14,117 nucleotides of DNA from CAZJAD01 sp964543855. GTDB taxonomy: Bacteria; Electryoneota; RPQS01; DYHQ01. Where the stretch lies: the NCBI GenBank assembly GCA_964543855.1, contig CAZJAD010000055.1, positions 1 through 14,117 of the forward strand, read 5' to 3'. The position numbers were made by a program, and so were the translations under genes. Of this stretch, positions 7,598 through 14,117 are shown one piece after another; the stretch's first letter is position 1; every line of letters begins with the position of its first letter. Under the pieces are notes generated by a model. That model ran no database searches, was not told the origin of the DNA, and saw only the letters and a program-made list of their open reading frames with translations.

Positions 7598-8272
7598 CTA
7601 CGGAATTCCGACGACATACTTTGCGGGGCGGCTCCGGACCACCTGTAACACGCCCTCAACTACCTCGCGTCGGCTCAGTTTGCGTCGACCGCGGGCCGTC
7701 TGGGTGTAACCAAGATAGAGCTCCGTGATGGTAATCTCAGATTCGGATAATTCGCGGCGCAGGGCTCGCAAATAAATTTGCAGCGCCGCCCGACTGGCGG
7801 CGTAGGCAGCGGGCTGGCCTTCAAGAGACAAGGCCGCCGTTCCGGAGATGACCACAGCCTGTCCCCGCCTGGCGCGCTTGAAAAAAGGAAGCGTCAGCGA
7901 AAAGCAGTTCACAAAGCCATAGAAGTTGAGCCCCATGACGCGTACGAGTTCGGCTCCACTGAAAGCTTCGGTCGCTTTGCCGGGCTCAATCCCGACATTG
8001 TAAATGAAACAATCGAGACGCTGCGTCCACTCGAGAATCGTTTCAAACGCCTTGACAACACTCTTGCCATCCGTTACACTTGCAACTAAGGGAAGTGCGG
8101 ATTCTTTGCTCCACGCCGTCGTGGCTGTCAATTCCTGGAGTTTCTCTTTGGTACTGAAGAACAAAGCCACACGCTCGCCCCGCTTGGTAAGTTCGCCTGC
8201 CACTTGAATCATTGCCGGTGATATACCGGCAATCAGAGTCGTGCGAGGCTGTTTTGCGGCGGGCACTCCCAT
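7598..8272 (-). CDS. SDR-fold protein with altered cofactor and catalytic motifs
   Basis: This 224-residue protein aligns over its length with short-chain dehydrogenases: TTLIAGISPAMIQVAGELTK (beta1-alpha1 region), DCFIYNVGIEPG in place of the NNAG strand, GLNFYGFVN with the structural Asn, and AVVISGTAALSLEGQPAAY AASRAAL at the active-site segment. The key positions differ from the consensus. The TGxxxGIG loop has become AGISPAMI, the Lys of YxxxK is Arg (codon CGG), and Gly occupies the usual Ser position 13 residues before Tyr. Oxidoreductase activity is therefore doubtful. I chose the ATG at 8272, which overlaps the upstream stop as TGATG, over a TTG four codons earlier. It is translationally coupled to the Wzi-like gene and followed 41 nt later by the selenoprotein gene. 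Confidence 0.85.
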   Translation of the reverse strand: MGVPAAKQPRTTLIAGISPAMIQVAGELTKRGERVALFFSTKEKLQELTATTAWSKESALPLVASVTDGKSVVKAFETILEWTQRLDCFIYNVGIEPGKATEAFSGAELVRVMGLNFYGFVNCFSLTLPFFKRARRGQAVVISGTAALSLEGQPAAYAASRAALQIYLRALRRELSESEITITELYLGYTQTARGRRKLSRREVVEGVLQVVRSRPAKYVVGIP

Positions 8273-9987
8273 CAGAAATTCCAACTGAAACCGAGGGCTG
8301 TTTCGACTCGCGCATCGGCGTTCGTTTCGCTGATTCGTGACATGCGCGCCTCAACAAGGAAATTCTCCAGTAATTCCAGTACGCCCCAGAGCGAAAAGCA
8401 CTCCGTTCGTCCGAACACGCCGTCCAGAAATGGGTAGGAGCCGCGCAGGCCCGGGGAGGGCCAGTAAACACTGCCTCCCACATTCTTATACTCCGGCATC
8501 TCGGAATTGGCTCCGTGGTTCTGCCGATGCCAAAGAATCCCGAATTGCACAGGGTAGAGAGTCGCGCGGACTTCGGCAGTCACGAATTCGGAATTGGGCT
8601 CAAGTGTATAGCCAAGAGGAGAAGTATAGTGCGTGTAGACATTGACCGGGAATATGTGTGAGTAGACAAAGGGCCGCACACGCGTGTACTCGATGCGTGC
8701 GTCAAGGAATCTCCACCGGCCACGAGGAGCCGCGTGCATACCGAGTGTATAAGCTGACTTGTTGCGTTCATCATCTGTGAATATCCTGGAGACGGCCATG
8801 TCGTCCACGAGAAATTCCCCGTAGGTAACGAAACCGCGAAAGAGTCGCCAAGTGGCATCGAAAGACAGCAGGAAATTGTCCTTGTCTCCTTGAGCGTGCT
8901 GAGTCGAATAAAGAAAGGACATCGGGGCAAGGTAAGCCAGTTCAACATCTCGATCGCCGTAGATGACGCCCTGTGAAAATCCCAAGAGCAGATTTCGGCA
9001 GGCCCGAACTTCCAAGCGCTGGGCACTGATGAACTTCTGTGCGTCCAGGATGCGAGGCCTCCCATCGGCAGCGTAATACAGTGTGTCACCCGATGCCTCA
9101 ACAGATTTCAGAAAGCCGTGCAGGAAAACATAGTGCAGGGCCGTGTCATGCTTGCCGCGGAAGACAGCATCCAGCCGGACGTAGTCAAACGGTGGGCCTT
9201 GAGCAGATAGGAAGAGCTGGCCGAACCGGCCTGGTCCCCACGCATGACGCCCTCGACCCACGGCGAGAGAGAGATTGCGGCCGTAGTACTGGACAAAGGA
9301 CTCCGAGATGTCATACGAGACACTCTTCGCCTTGTCTTTGAAGCCCACATAAGCCCAGCGATCTTCATAGAGCTGTTGACGACTCGTGTATGGGCCACGC
9401 CCGGACTCCCCATGATCTCGAAAATCCACCATGAAATGAACCGCTCTGGCAAAGCCCCCCTCCAGACAGAAGCCTGCCGTGCTGCGCCGAATCCCACGCG
9501 CCTCCGGCCGCGTCCAGATGCCCTCAAGCCCATAGACCGGCTGGTAGGTGAGAGCCAGCTTCCCCTCGAACTGAACCGCTGCGAAATGTTGATTTGTCGG
9601 AAAGAGCCACTTGAGCACGGGCCGGTTTTCCATACCCAGACGACCCATAAGGCGACGCCAACCACTCTCGAAGGGCTTCTCTATGCGGCCTTCAGTGATG
9701 AAGTGGCGCGCATAGCCTTCGCTCAAGAAACGACGTGCTTCACGATCGGAGGGCGTTCCGAAGTGGAGCGAATCGAAATGGAACTGGACATAAGGCCGGA
9801 TATGCGATTGCAGAGGAATGCCCTCTCGAGCCTCGCACCGATCCAGGAAATCATAGAAACGATGGCCGAGAATGGGGTAGTCGAAGTAGAGTGCGGGATA
9901 GGCCGAACCACCCGTCTCCGCTGCCGTGTTCCCAACAGCGACCAGTATGGCGACGGCGATAGCAAGGACTATCAATCGGTTTGTCAT
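8272..9987 (-). CDS. Wzi-like outer-membrane beta-barrel (capsule-assembly family)
   Basis: The product is a 571-residue exported protein. From the ATG at 9987 it has a compact signal peptide (MTNRLIVLAIAVAILVAVGN, cleavage near TAA|E) and GAGG 4 nt upstream. The in-frame ATG at 10020 would put a polar extension before the signal, so I prefer 9987. The mature part shows alternating hydrophobic and polar strands and aromatic girdle residues, and it ends in Phe, as outer-membrane barrels usually do. The segment GRGRHAWGPGRFGQLFLS (about residues 245-265) resembles the signature of Wzi capsule-anchoring lectin-like barrels, although this protein is longer than E. coli Wzi. Its likely place is the outer membrane, with a role in surface polysaccharide attachment or export. 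It heads the operon with the SDR-like and selenoprotein genes; no capsule synthesis genes are seen in the window. Confidence 0.75.
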   Translation of the reverse strand: MTNRLIVLAIAVAILVAVGNTAAETGGSAYPALYFDYPILGHRFYDFLDRCEAREGIPLQSHIRPYVQFHFDSLHFGTPSDREARRFLSEGYARHFITEGRIEKPFESGWRRLMGRLGMENRPVLKWLFPTNQHFAAVQFEGKLALTYQPVYGLEGIWTRPEARGIRRSTAGFCLEGGFARAVHFMVDFRDHGESGRGPYTSRQQLYEDRWAYVGFKDKAKSVSYDISESFVQYYGRNLSLAVGRGRHAWGPGRFGQLFLSAQGPPFDYVRLDAVFRGKHDTALHYVFLHGFLKSVEASGDTLYYAADGRPRILDAQKFISAQRLEVRACRNLLLGFSQGVIYGDRDVELAYLAPMSFLYSTQHAQGDKDNFLLSFDATWRLFRGFVTYGEFLVDDMAVSRIFTDDERNKSAYTLGMHAAPRGRWRFLDARIEYTRVRPFVYSHIFPVNVYTHYTSPLGYTLEPNSEFVTAEVRATLYPVQFGILWHRQNHGANSEMPEYKNVGGSVYWPSPGLRGSYPFLDGVFGRTECFSLWGVLELLENFLVEARMSRISETNADARVETALGFSWNF

Positions 9988-10055
9988 CAGGCCTCGGTTT
10001 TTCTCGTTTGTCTGACTCATTCTCCGATGCGATGTCGTCCATCAGTCATTGCATT

Positions 10056-10084
10056 AATATAACACACCTATCCCTGAATCGCAA
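10056..10084 (-). promoter_or_regulatory. Sigma-70-type promoter for the Wzi-like operon
   Basis: Minus strand TTGCGA (10084-10079), 17-nt spacer, TATATT (10061-10056). The -10 matches 5 of 6 and the -35 matches 4 of 6. It is divergent from the plus-strand promoter at 10118-10146, with only 33 bp between the two -35 elements. Confidence 0.65.
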
Positions 10085-10117
10085 GCATGTAGCACATGAA
10101 CAGGCACATACGACGAC

Positions 10118-10146
10118 TTGACATTTCGACAAAGGTCGCTTACATT
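10118..10146 (+). promoter_or_regulatory. Strong sigma-70-type promoter for the C11 peptidase gene
   Basis: A perfect TTGACA -35 (10118-10123), 17-nt spacer, then TACATT (10141-10146). It lies 40 nt before the ATG at 10186. Because it falls inside the longer open frame from 10096, it supports the downstream start. Confidence 0.8.
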
Positions 10147-10185
10147 GCGAGAGAACCGCGAGGGACAAAGTGGGAGGCAACCTCC

Positions 10186-12102
10186 ATGAAAACCGTATCA
10201 TGGATCGGGTTGGGTCTCATCCTGGCAGCACTGACTCTCGCCACTGGTTGCCATGAGAAGCCGACCGATAGTGGTGACGGCACGCCTAATCCGAGCATCA
10301 CGATTACGAGTCCGAACGGCGGAGAAACATGGGTCGTTGGACAGACCTACTCCGTCACATGGAGCTCGTCAAATATCGTCGGGAATCTGAAAATAGAATA
10401 TTGTGGCGATTACCCATCGGGCTCCTGGGTAACCCTTATCGATGACAAGGCGAACAGCGGGTCGTATTCATGGCATGTGACCCGTTCACGGACGCAAACG
10501 GCGCGCGTGCGTATCAGCAGCCTGGACGAGCCTTCGGTCTGTGATCTTTCGGACGAAGACTTCGCTCTCACAGATGCCTGGACTGTGATGGTCTACGCTG
10601 ACGGCAACAACAACCTCGACGGCGCCGACAACAACACATCCTATTGCATTCAGAACATCCAGAATATGGAAGCCGTAAGCCAGACTTACGGCATCAACAT
10701 CATCGCCATGCTGTCTTCGATTCGGTTGGACAGCAGAGCCAGGTACTACCGAGTAGAGTATCACCCGTCGGAACCACCCGACCAAATCAGTTCTTCTGTT
10801 CTCGAGGACAGGGGTACCGAAGACATGTCCGATCCCGCCACGCTCCGGGAATTTCTGGACTACTGCAAGGCGAATTTCCCAGCGCTGCACTATCTCCTGG
10901 TCATTGACGATCACGGAGAGGGTTGGCGCGGATGCTGCTTGGATGAGGTGAACGGTGGCGGGGAGCTACTCACCATGCCCGAGCTCAAGAGTGCGATTGT
11001 CGAGTCGGACTTCGGGAGTGTCGACATCATCACCTTTCACGCCTGTCAAATGGCCGCCGTTGAGGTCGCCAATGAGTTGCGGGAGTGCGCCGACTTCATG
11101 ACGGCTGGCCAGTTCTCGATGCCAATGGAAGCGGTATTGGGCGCCGACCTCTGGTTAGGGTGGCTGAGGAGCCATCTGGATGCCACGCCTTCCGAATTCT
11201 GCCACAAGATTATAGAGTCCGTGATTGACGCAGCCGGGGCCAAGGAGAATACAACCCACTATGCCCAGATTGACTTGTCCGCCGTGGCAACCTTGAGTTC
11301 CCGGATCGAAACTCTCGGCGACCGCCTCGTCACCGAGACAAACGGATACTGGGACGAGGTCGCGCATGCGTGGACAGAGGCACATACGGCGATGTATGAC
11401 GACCCAAGCAGCGTGGACCTCAGCGAATTCGCGGCCAATGTCTTGCTCGAACCCAATCTCTCTCAGATCAGTTCGATTCACGACGCGGCGGAGGACATTG
11501 TCGATGCTGTCGGCGAGGCCATTCCTTTCTCACTCGTCTTTTTCCATCCGACGGAATACCCGGTGTTGCGCGGCGGTCTGAACATCTACTTTCCTTTCTA
11601 CACGACCCAATTCGACTCGGCCGATTATGTTGAGCTGGAGTTCAGCCAGACTAACTGGCAGTCATTCCTTTCGAATTTCCTGGCCTACAAGGCTCCGCCC
11701 ACGCAGTGTTGCGACGCCGTGCCCATCGCGGTTGGAATGCCGGTCACCCAGTACCGATTTGATGATCAGACCACACAGCACTGGTTCGAAATCACGCTCG
11801 AAGAGGGCGATTATCGCTTTCTTCTCTGTGATTTCCCTGAGGGCGCAGACTATGACCTGTACAGCTTCCTAACCTGTGACGACTTTCCCAATAACCCGGC
11901 CGGTTGCACCAGCGATCAAGAGGGATGCGAGGATTTCATCTGCTCGGTTCAAGGCACCGTGAACATGCGCATTCTTGTGAATGCCTATCAAGGACCCATG
12001 GGAGGCTACAGGTTGCTCATCGATGAGGCTGGAAGTAGTGCACGGCGTGGTGCAGGCATTGCTGTCCTCGAACAAAGGAAAGCGCGGACCGCTGTGCGCT
12101 GA
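10186..12102 (+). CDS. Secreted lipoprotein peptidase of family C11 (clostripain-like) with Kre9/KNH-like and PPC-like domains
   Basis: This is a putative cysteine endopeptidase of 638 residues, lipid-anchored. The ATG at 10186 follows GGGAGG by 8 nt and gives a lipoprotein signal (MKTVSWIGLGLILAALTLAT, then Gly-Cys22). The frame's earlier ATG at 10096 would lie upstream of the promoter. Residues 42-128 are a Kre9/KNH-like Ig domain (SPNGGETW, VTWSSSN, GSYSWHV). Residues 131-515 are the C11 domain: WTVMVYADGNNNLDG, catalytic His243 in VIDDHGEGW, and catalytic Cys287 in ITFHACQMAAVEVANEL. Residues 530-620 resemble a PPC domain (YRFDDQTTQHWFEITLEEGDYRFLL). The mature chain has many cysteines besides the nucleophile, which suggests disulfides. 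Clostripain family members cut after Arg or Lys; the specificity here is not readable from sequence. It is transcribed alone between a strong promoter and a terminator. Confidence 0.92.
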   Translation: MKTVSWIGLGLILAALTLATGCHEKPTDSGDGTPNPSITITSPNGGETWVVGQTYSVTWSSSNIVGNLKIEYCGDYPSGSWVTLIDDKANSGSYSWHVTRSRTQTARVRISSLDEPSVCDLSDEDFALTDAWTVMVYADGNNNLDGADNNTSYCIQNIQNMEAVSQTYGINIIAMLSSIRLDSRARYYRVEYHPSEPPDQISSSVLEDRGTEDMSDPATLREFLDYCKANFPALHYLLVIDDHGEGWRGCCLDEVNGGGELLTMPELKSAIVESDFGSVDIITFHACQMAAVEVANELRECADFMTAGQFSMPMEAVLGADLWLGWLRSHLDATPSEFCHKIIESVIDAAGAKENTTHYAQIDLSAVATLSSRIETLGDRLVTETNGYWDEVAHAWTEAHTAMYDDPSSVDLSEFAANVLLEPNLSQISSIHDAAEDIVDAVGEAIPFSLVFFHPTEYPVLRGGLNIYFPFYTTQFDSADYVELEFSQTNWQSFLSNFLAYKAPPTQCCDAVPIAVGMPVTQYRFDDQTTQHWFEITLEEGDYRFLLCDFPEGADYDLYSFLTCDDFPNNPAGCTSDQEGCEDFICSVQGTVNMRILVNAYQGPMGGYRLLIDEAGSSARRGAGIAVLEQRKARTAVR

Positions 12103-12136
12103 GAGTACCCCTCAGGCAAATTCAAGCCCAATGGTG

Positions 12137-12180
12137 TCAAAGCCCTCGGCCTCGACGAGACCGAGGGCTGTTCGTCTTTG
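12137..12180 (+). terminator. Intrinsic terminator after the C11 peptidase gene
   Basis: AGCCCTCGG (12141-12149) pairs perfectly with CCGAGGGCT (12161-12169), and the loop can pair further (CTCG/CGAG). The tail is GTTCGTCTTTG. It lies 38 nt past the stop codon. The T-run is interrupted, so efficiency is uncertain. Confidence 0.75.
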
Positions 12181-12281
12181 ATGCGCCCTCTTGAGAAAGG
12201 AACTTGGTTTGAAGCAAGGAGGTTTGTTAAGTATGCGCTTCGCGAAGTCGGCAAACAGGCGTTCCAGATAGGGCTTGCAGG

Positions 12282-12310
12282 TTGACTTTCTGCGTTATGG
12301 ATTGTAAATT
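12282..12310 (+). promoter_or_regulatory. Sigma-70-type promoter for HAD-PfpI-PolX genes
   Basis: TTGACT (12282-12287), 17-nt spacer, TAAATT (12305-12310). The hexamers and spacing are identical to those of the promoter at 7261-7289 on the other strand. It lies about 33 nt ahead of the ATG at 12343. The rest of the 240-bp gap (12103-12342) holds the terminator and nothing else I can support. Confidence 0.7.
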
Positions 12311-12342
12311 GAAGAGTTGGAATCTTACTATTGGATGAGGCG

Positions 12343-13044
12343 ATGGGACAGGTTGCGCACCTGCTTATTTTCGACATCGATGGAACACTGACAAATTTTG
12401 CCGGGGCTACGGGAAGGGCATTCAACGCTACTTTCGAGAGCGTTCTCGGTCAAACGGGGCCATGGGGCAAAGTGCTCCCCCATGGCAAAACGGATCGCGC
12501 CATCCTGCGCGAATGTCTCACCGCCTGCGGCATTGACGGTGATTTCAGTGCCATCTTTTCACGATTCATCGAGCCGTACTTGCACAACCTTCGCGAGGCT
12601 GTCGAGAACGCGAGTGCCGCTCGGTTGATGCCCGGCGTGCGCGAGCTTCTGGAAGCGCTTGCACTGGATTCCCGCGCTCGTCTCGCGCTCGGAACCGGCA
12701 ACATCGAGCGAGGCGCACGCATGAAACTGCAGCGTCTGGAAGTCGACACATTCTTTCCCGTCGGTGGCTTCGGTGATTTCGCTGAGGAGCGCCTGACTCT
12801 GCTGCGTGATGCGATTCAGAATGCGACGCACCACTATCGATGCACTTTTTCACCTGAGACTACCTGGGTGATCGGAGACACTGTCTATGACATCGAAGCA
12901 GGCCAAGCGCTGGGACTGCGCACCCTGGGCGTCGCTACCGGCGGGCTGCACTCCATGGAAGATCTGCGGCGTGCGAAGCCGGATGTTGTGCTCGAGAATC
13001 TGTCGAATACCGGCGCTGTGATCAAGACTCTGAGGATTGAGTAG
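12343..13044 (+). CDS. HAD-superfamily phosphatase, phosphoglycolate phosphatase-like
   Basis: A cytoplasmic hydrolase of 233 residues. HAD motif I is FDIDGTLT with nucleophile Asp11 and general acid Asp13. An alpha-helical cap of the C1 type fills residues 18-95. Motif II is LALGTGN (Thr118), motif III is the Lys128 of KLQRLEVDTFF, and motif IV is VIGDTVYDIEAG (Asp179, Asp183). This arrangement matches the Gph/PGMB-like group, which hydrolyses small phosphomonoesters; the substrate cannot be read from sequence. I used the ATG at 12343. A TTG at 12331 is in frame and possible, but it lies so close to the predicted transcript start that little room is left for a ribosome site. It is the first gene of a probable operon with the DJ-1/PfpI gene 83 nt downstream and then PolX. 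Confidence 0.9.
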   Translation: MGQVAHLLIFDIDGTLTNFAGATGRAFNATFESVLGQTGPWGKVLPHGKTDRAILRECLTACGIDGDFSAIFSRFIEPYLHNLREAVENASAARLMPGVRELLEALALDSRARLALGTGNIERGARMKLQRLEVDTFFPVGGFGDFAEERLTLLRDAIQNATHHYRCTFSPETTWVIGDTVYDIEAGQALGLRTLGVATGGLHSMEDLRRAKPDVVLENLSNTGAVIKTLRIE

Positions 13045-13127
13045 CGCTTGAACCGAGTGCACGGATACGGACGGGCCTGCGGTTTCTGAAGAGCTTCAAA
13101 CCGTTCGAAACCAGGGAGGACAAGACC

Positions 13128-13643
13128 ATGAGACTCACCGGCAAGAAAATTGCAGTTCTCGTGGAAGCGGACTACCAAGATATGGAAGCCTGGTTTCCAA
13201 TCTTTCGCTTGCGCGAGGAGGGAGCGGAAGTCCTCATCATCGGCACCGGGTCGAGCACAGTCTATAAGGGAAAATACGGCTATCCGATTACGGTCGATTT
13301 CAGCGCCGACCAGGTACAGGCGGATCAGTTCGATGGCGTGGTTATCCCAGGCGGCTGGGCACCGGATCGCCTGCGCCAATACAAGGCCGTGCTCGACCTC
13401 GTGCGGCACATCTTCGAGGCAGGGAAACCTGTCGCCGTGATCTGTCATGGTGGTTCGGTCTTGGTTAGTGCCGGACTTGCGCGTGGAAAGCATTTGACAA
13501 GCTTCAGTGCGATCAAAGACGATCTGAAAAACGCCGGTGCCAACTGGGAAGACAAAGAAGTGGTCGTGGACGGTAACCTGGTCACTTCCAGGCGCCCGGA
13601 TGATTTGCCCGCTTTCATGCGCGCGTTCATTCAGCTCTTCTGA
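13128..13643 (+). CDS. DJ-1/PfpI family protein (YhbO/PfpI type)
   Basis: This 171-residue protein is collinear with archaeal PfpI and E. coli YhbO. It has the conserved Glu20 in ADYQDMEAWFP, the LREEGAEV helix, VVIPGGWAPDRLR, and the nucleophile elbow AVICHGGSVLVSAG with Cys106-His107. The C-terminal segment IKDDLKNAGANW, VVVDGNLVTSRRPDDL is also typical. Such proteins form oligomers and have been assigned protease, glyoxalase III and disputed deglycase activities; a role in general stress or carbonyl detoxification is the safest statement. The ribosome site GGGAGG lies 8 nt before the ATG. It is 83 nt after the HAD gene and 20 nt before the PolX start, so probably co-transcribed. Confidence 0.95.
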   Translation: MRLTGKKIAVLVEADYQDMEAWFPIFRLREEGAEVLIIGTGSSTVYKGKYGYPITVDFSADQVQADQFDGVVIPGGWAPDRLRQYKAVLDLVRHIFEAGKPVAVICHGGSVLVSAGLARGKHLTSFSAIKDDLKNAGANWEDKEVVVDGNLVTSRRPDDLPAFMRAFIQLF

Positions 13644-13663
13644 ATTGGTTGAGGATTGCCATA

Positions 13664-14117
13664 TTGGACAAACATGCGGCAGCTGAGACGCTGGAACTCT
13701 TCGCAACGCTTCTCGAACTGACCGAGGAGAATCCGTTTCGGGCGCGAGCGTACGCGAGTGCAGCGCGTGCCTTGGAAAGTCTCGAAGAGCCATGGGAGGA
13801 TTTGGCTAGTTCCGGCCGTATCGCTGAAACAAAAGGAATCGGCAAAGGAATCGCTGCAACCTTGAAGGAGCTTGCCGAGGCCGGCACTTTCTCCCAATTG
13901 GACGAGCTCCGCACGAAGGTCCCGGACGGAGTCCTCGACCTCCTTCGAGTTCCTGGACTGGGAACAAAGAAGGCACGGACGCTCTGGCGCGATCTCAACA
14001 TTGCGAGCCTGGGACAGCTCGAATTCGCCTGCCGGGTGAACCACTTGATTGACTTGCCGGGTTTCGGCCTCAAGACGCAAGAGAAGTTCCTCGAAGGCAT
14101 CGCCTTCCTGCGCAAAG
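13664..14117 (+). CDS. polX: PolX-family DNA polymerase (PHP type), N-terminal part only
   Basis: The frame stays open from a TTG at 13664 to the right edge (151 codons), so only the N-terminal quarter of a protein that usually has about 570 residues is present. GAGG lies 9 nt before the TTG. The sequence is the family X lyase/8-kDa-like domain: ENPFRARAYASAARAL, helix-hairpin-helix GIGKGIAATLKEL, and a second helix-hairpin-helix VPGLGTKKARTLW, then LPGFGLKTQEKFL. The nucleotidyltransferase and PHP domains would follow outside the window. PolX enzymes act in gap-filling and base-excision repair in the cytoplasm. It follows the PfpI gene by 20 nt. The non-ATG start is inferred from the ribosome site and the homologous N-terminus. 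Confidence 0.9.
   Translation, partial: MDKHAAAETLELFATLLELTEENPFRARAYASAARALESLEEPWEDLASSGRIAETKGIGKGIAATLKELAEAGTFSQLDELRTKVPDGVLDLLRVPGLGTKKARTLWRDLNIASLGQLEFACRVNHLIDLPGFGLKTQEKFLEGIAFLRK

Noticed and set aside
6444..7709. 421-codon plus-strand open frame
   Set aside because: It lies antisense to the beta-helix and selenoprotein genes, lacks a ribosome site or recognisable domain, and is rich in Arg and His as expected for a shadow frame.
9244..10062. 272-codon plus-strand open frame
   Set aside because: It is antisense to the Wzi-like gene, crosses its promoter region and has no recognisable domain.
12181..12285. 34-codon open frame in the intergenic gap
   Set aside because: No ribosome site, and it ends inside the -35 element of the HAD promoter; probably chance.
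12268..12296. Possible sigma-54 (-24/-12) promoter
   Set aside because: A GG-N10-GC spacing can be found, but the flanking bases do not match TGGCAC/TTGC, and a better sigma-70-type promoter overlaps it.
12885..13793. 302-codon minus-strand open frame
   Set aside because: It runs antisense to three well-supported plus-strand genes (HAD, PfpI, PolX) and shows no family features.

Overview
The window looks like a bacterial chromosome of moderate, slightly GC-rich composition. Two of its exported proteins end in the 'NYPNPFN / AFPNPFN ... DLLGREV / NILGQQ' type of C-terminal domain (FlgD-Ig-like, type IX secretion-style sorting). Together with the secreted right-handed beta-helix proteins, the Kre9/KNH-like and C11 peptidase lipoprotein and the PPC-like tail, this suggests an uncultured member of the Fibrobacteres-Chlorobi-Bacteroidetes (FCB) superphylum or a neighbouring candidate phylum. 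The lineage is inferred from protein style only; there is no rRNA or marker gene to fix it.

Minus strand, read right to left. (1) 9987-7326 is a probable three-gene operon behind a sigma-70-like promoter at 10056-10084: a Wzi-like outer-membrane beta-barrel, a short-chain-dehydrogenase-like protein whose usual catalytic residues are changed (coupled by a TGATG overlap), and a 76-residue SelW/Rdx-family protein whose CxxC-type motif is Cys-Val-Glu-UGA. An in-frame UGA in exactly the position of the family's redox residue, with a small hairpin just downstream, makes this a likely selenoprotein. A normal gene scan splits it at the UGA and misses it. (2) 7214-5712 is a secreted beta-helix protein with its own promoter and a clear intrinsic terminator. 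(3) 5465 to position 1 is a second probable operon: a cysteine-rich lipoprotein, a GAF/AAA+/Fis sigma-54 activator and a very large secreted beta-helix/FN3 protein. The last is open for 1027 codons without a stop and runs off the left edge, probably only a few tens of residues before its end.

Plus strand. 10186-12102 is a C11 (clostripain-like) peptidase lipoprotein with an excellent promoter and an intrinsic terminator. It is divergent from the Wzi-like operon. A second promoter at 12282-12310 then leads into a compact set: a HAD phosphatase, a DJ-1/PfpI protein and the N-terminus of a PolX-type DNA polymerase that runs off the right edge. These are metabolite-repair, stress and DNA-repair genes and look like ordinary chromosomal genes.

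Taken together, the left two thirds builds cell-surface or secreted structures (beta-helix proteins, lipoproteins, an outer-membrane barrel) that are unusually rich in cysteine, with a sigma-54 activator embedded among them and a putative selenocysteine thioredoxin-fold protein in the adjacent operon. I see no tRNA, rRNA, CRISPR array, transposon or phage gene. Intergenic stretches are short and hold the promoters and terminators listed.
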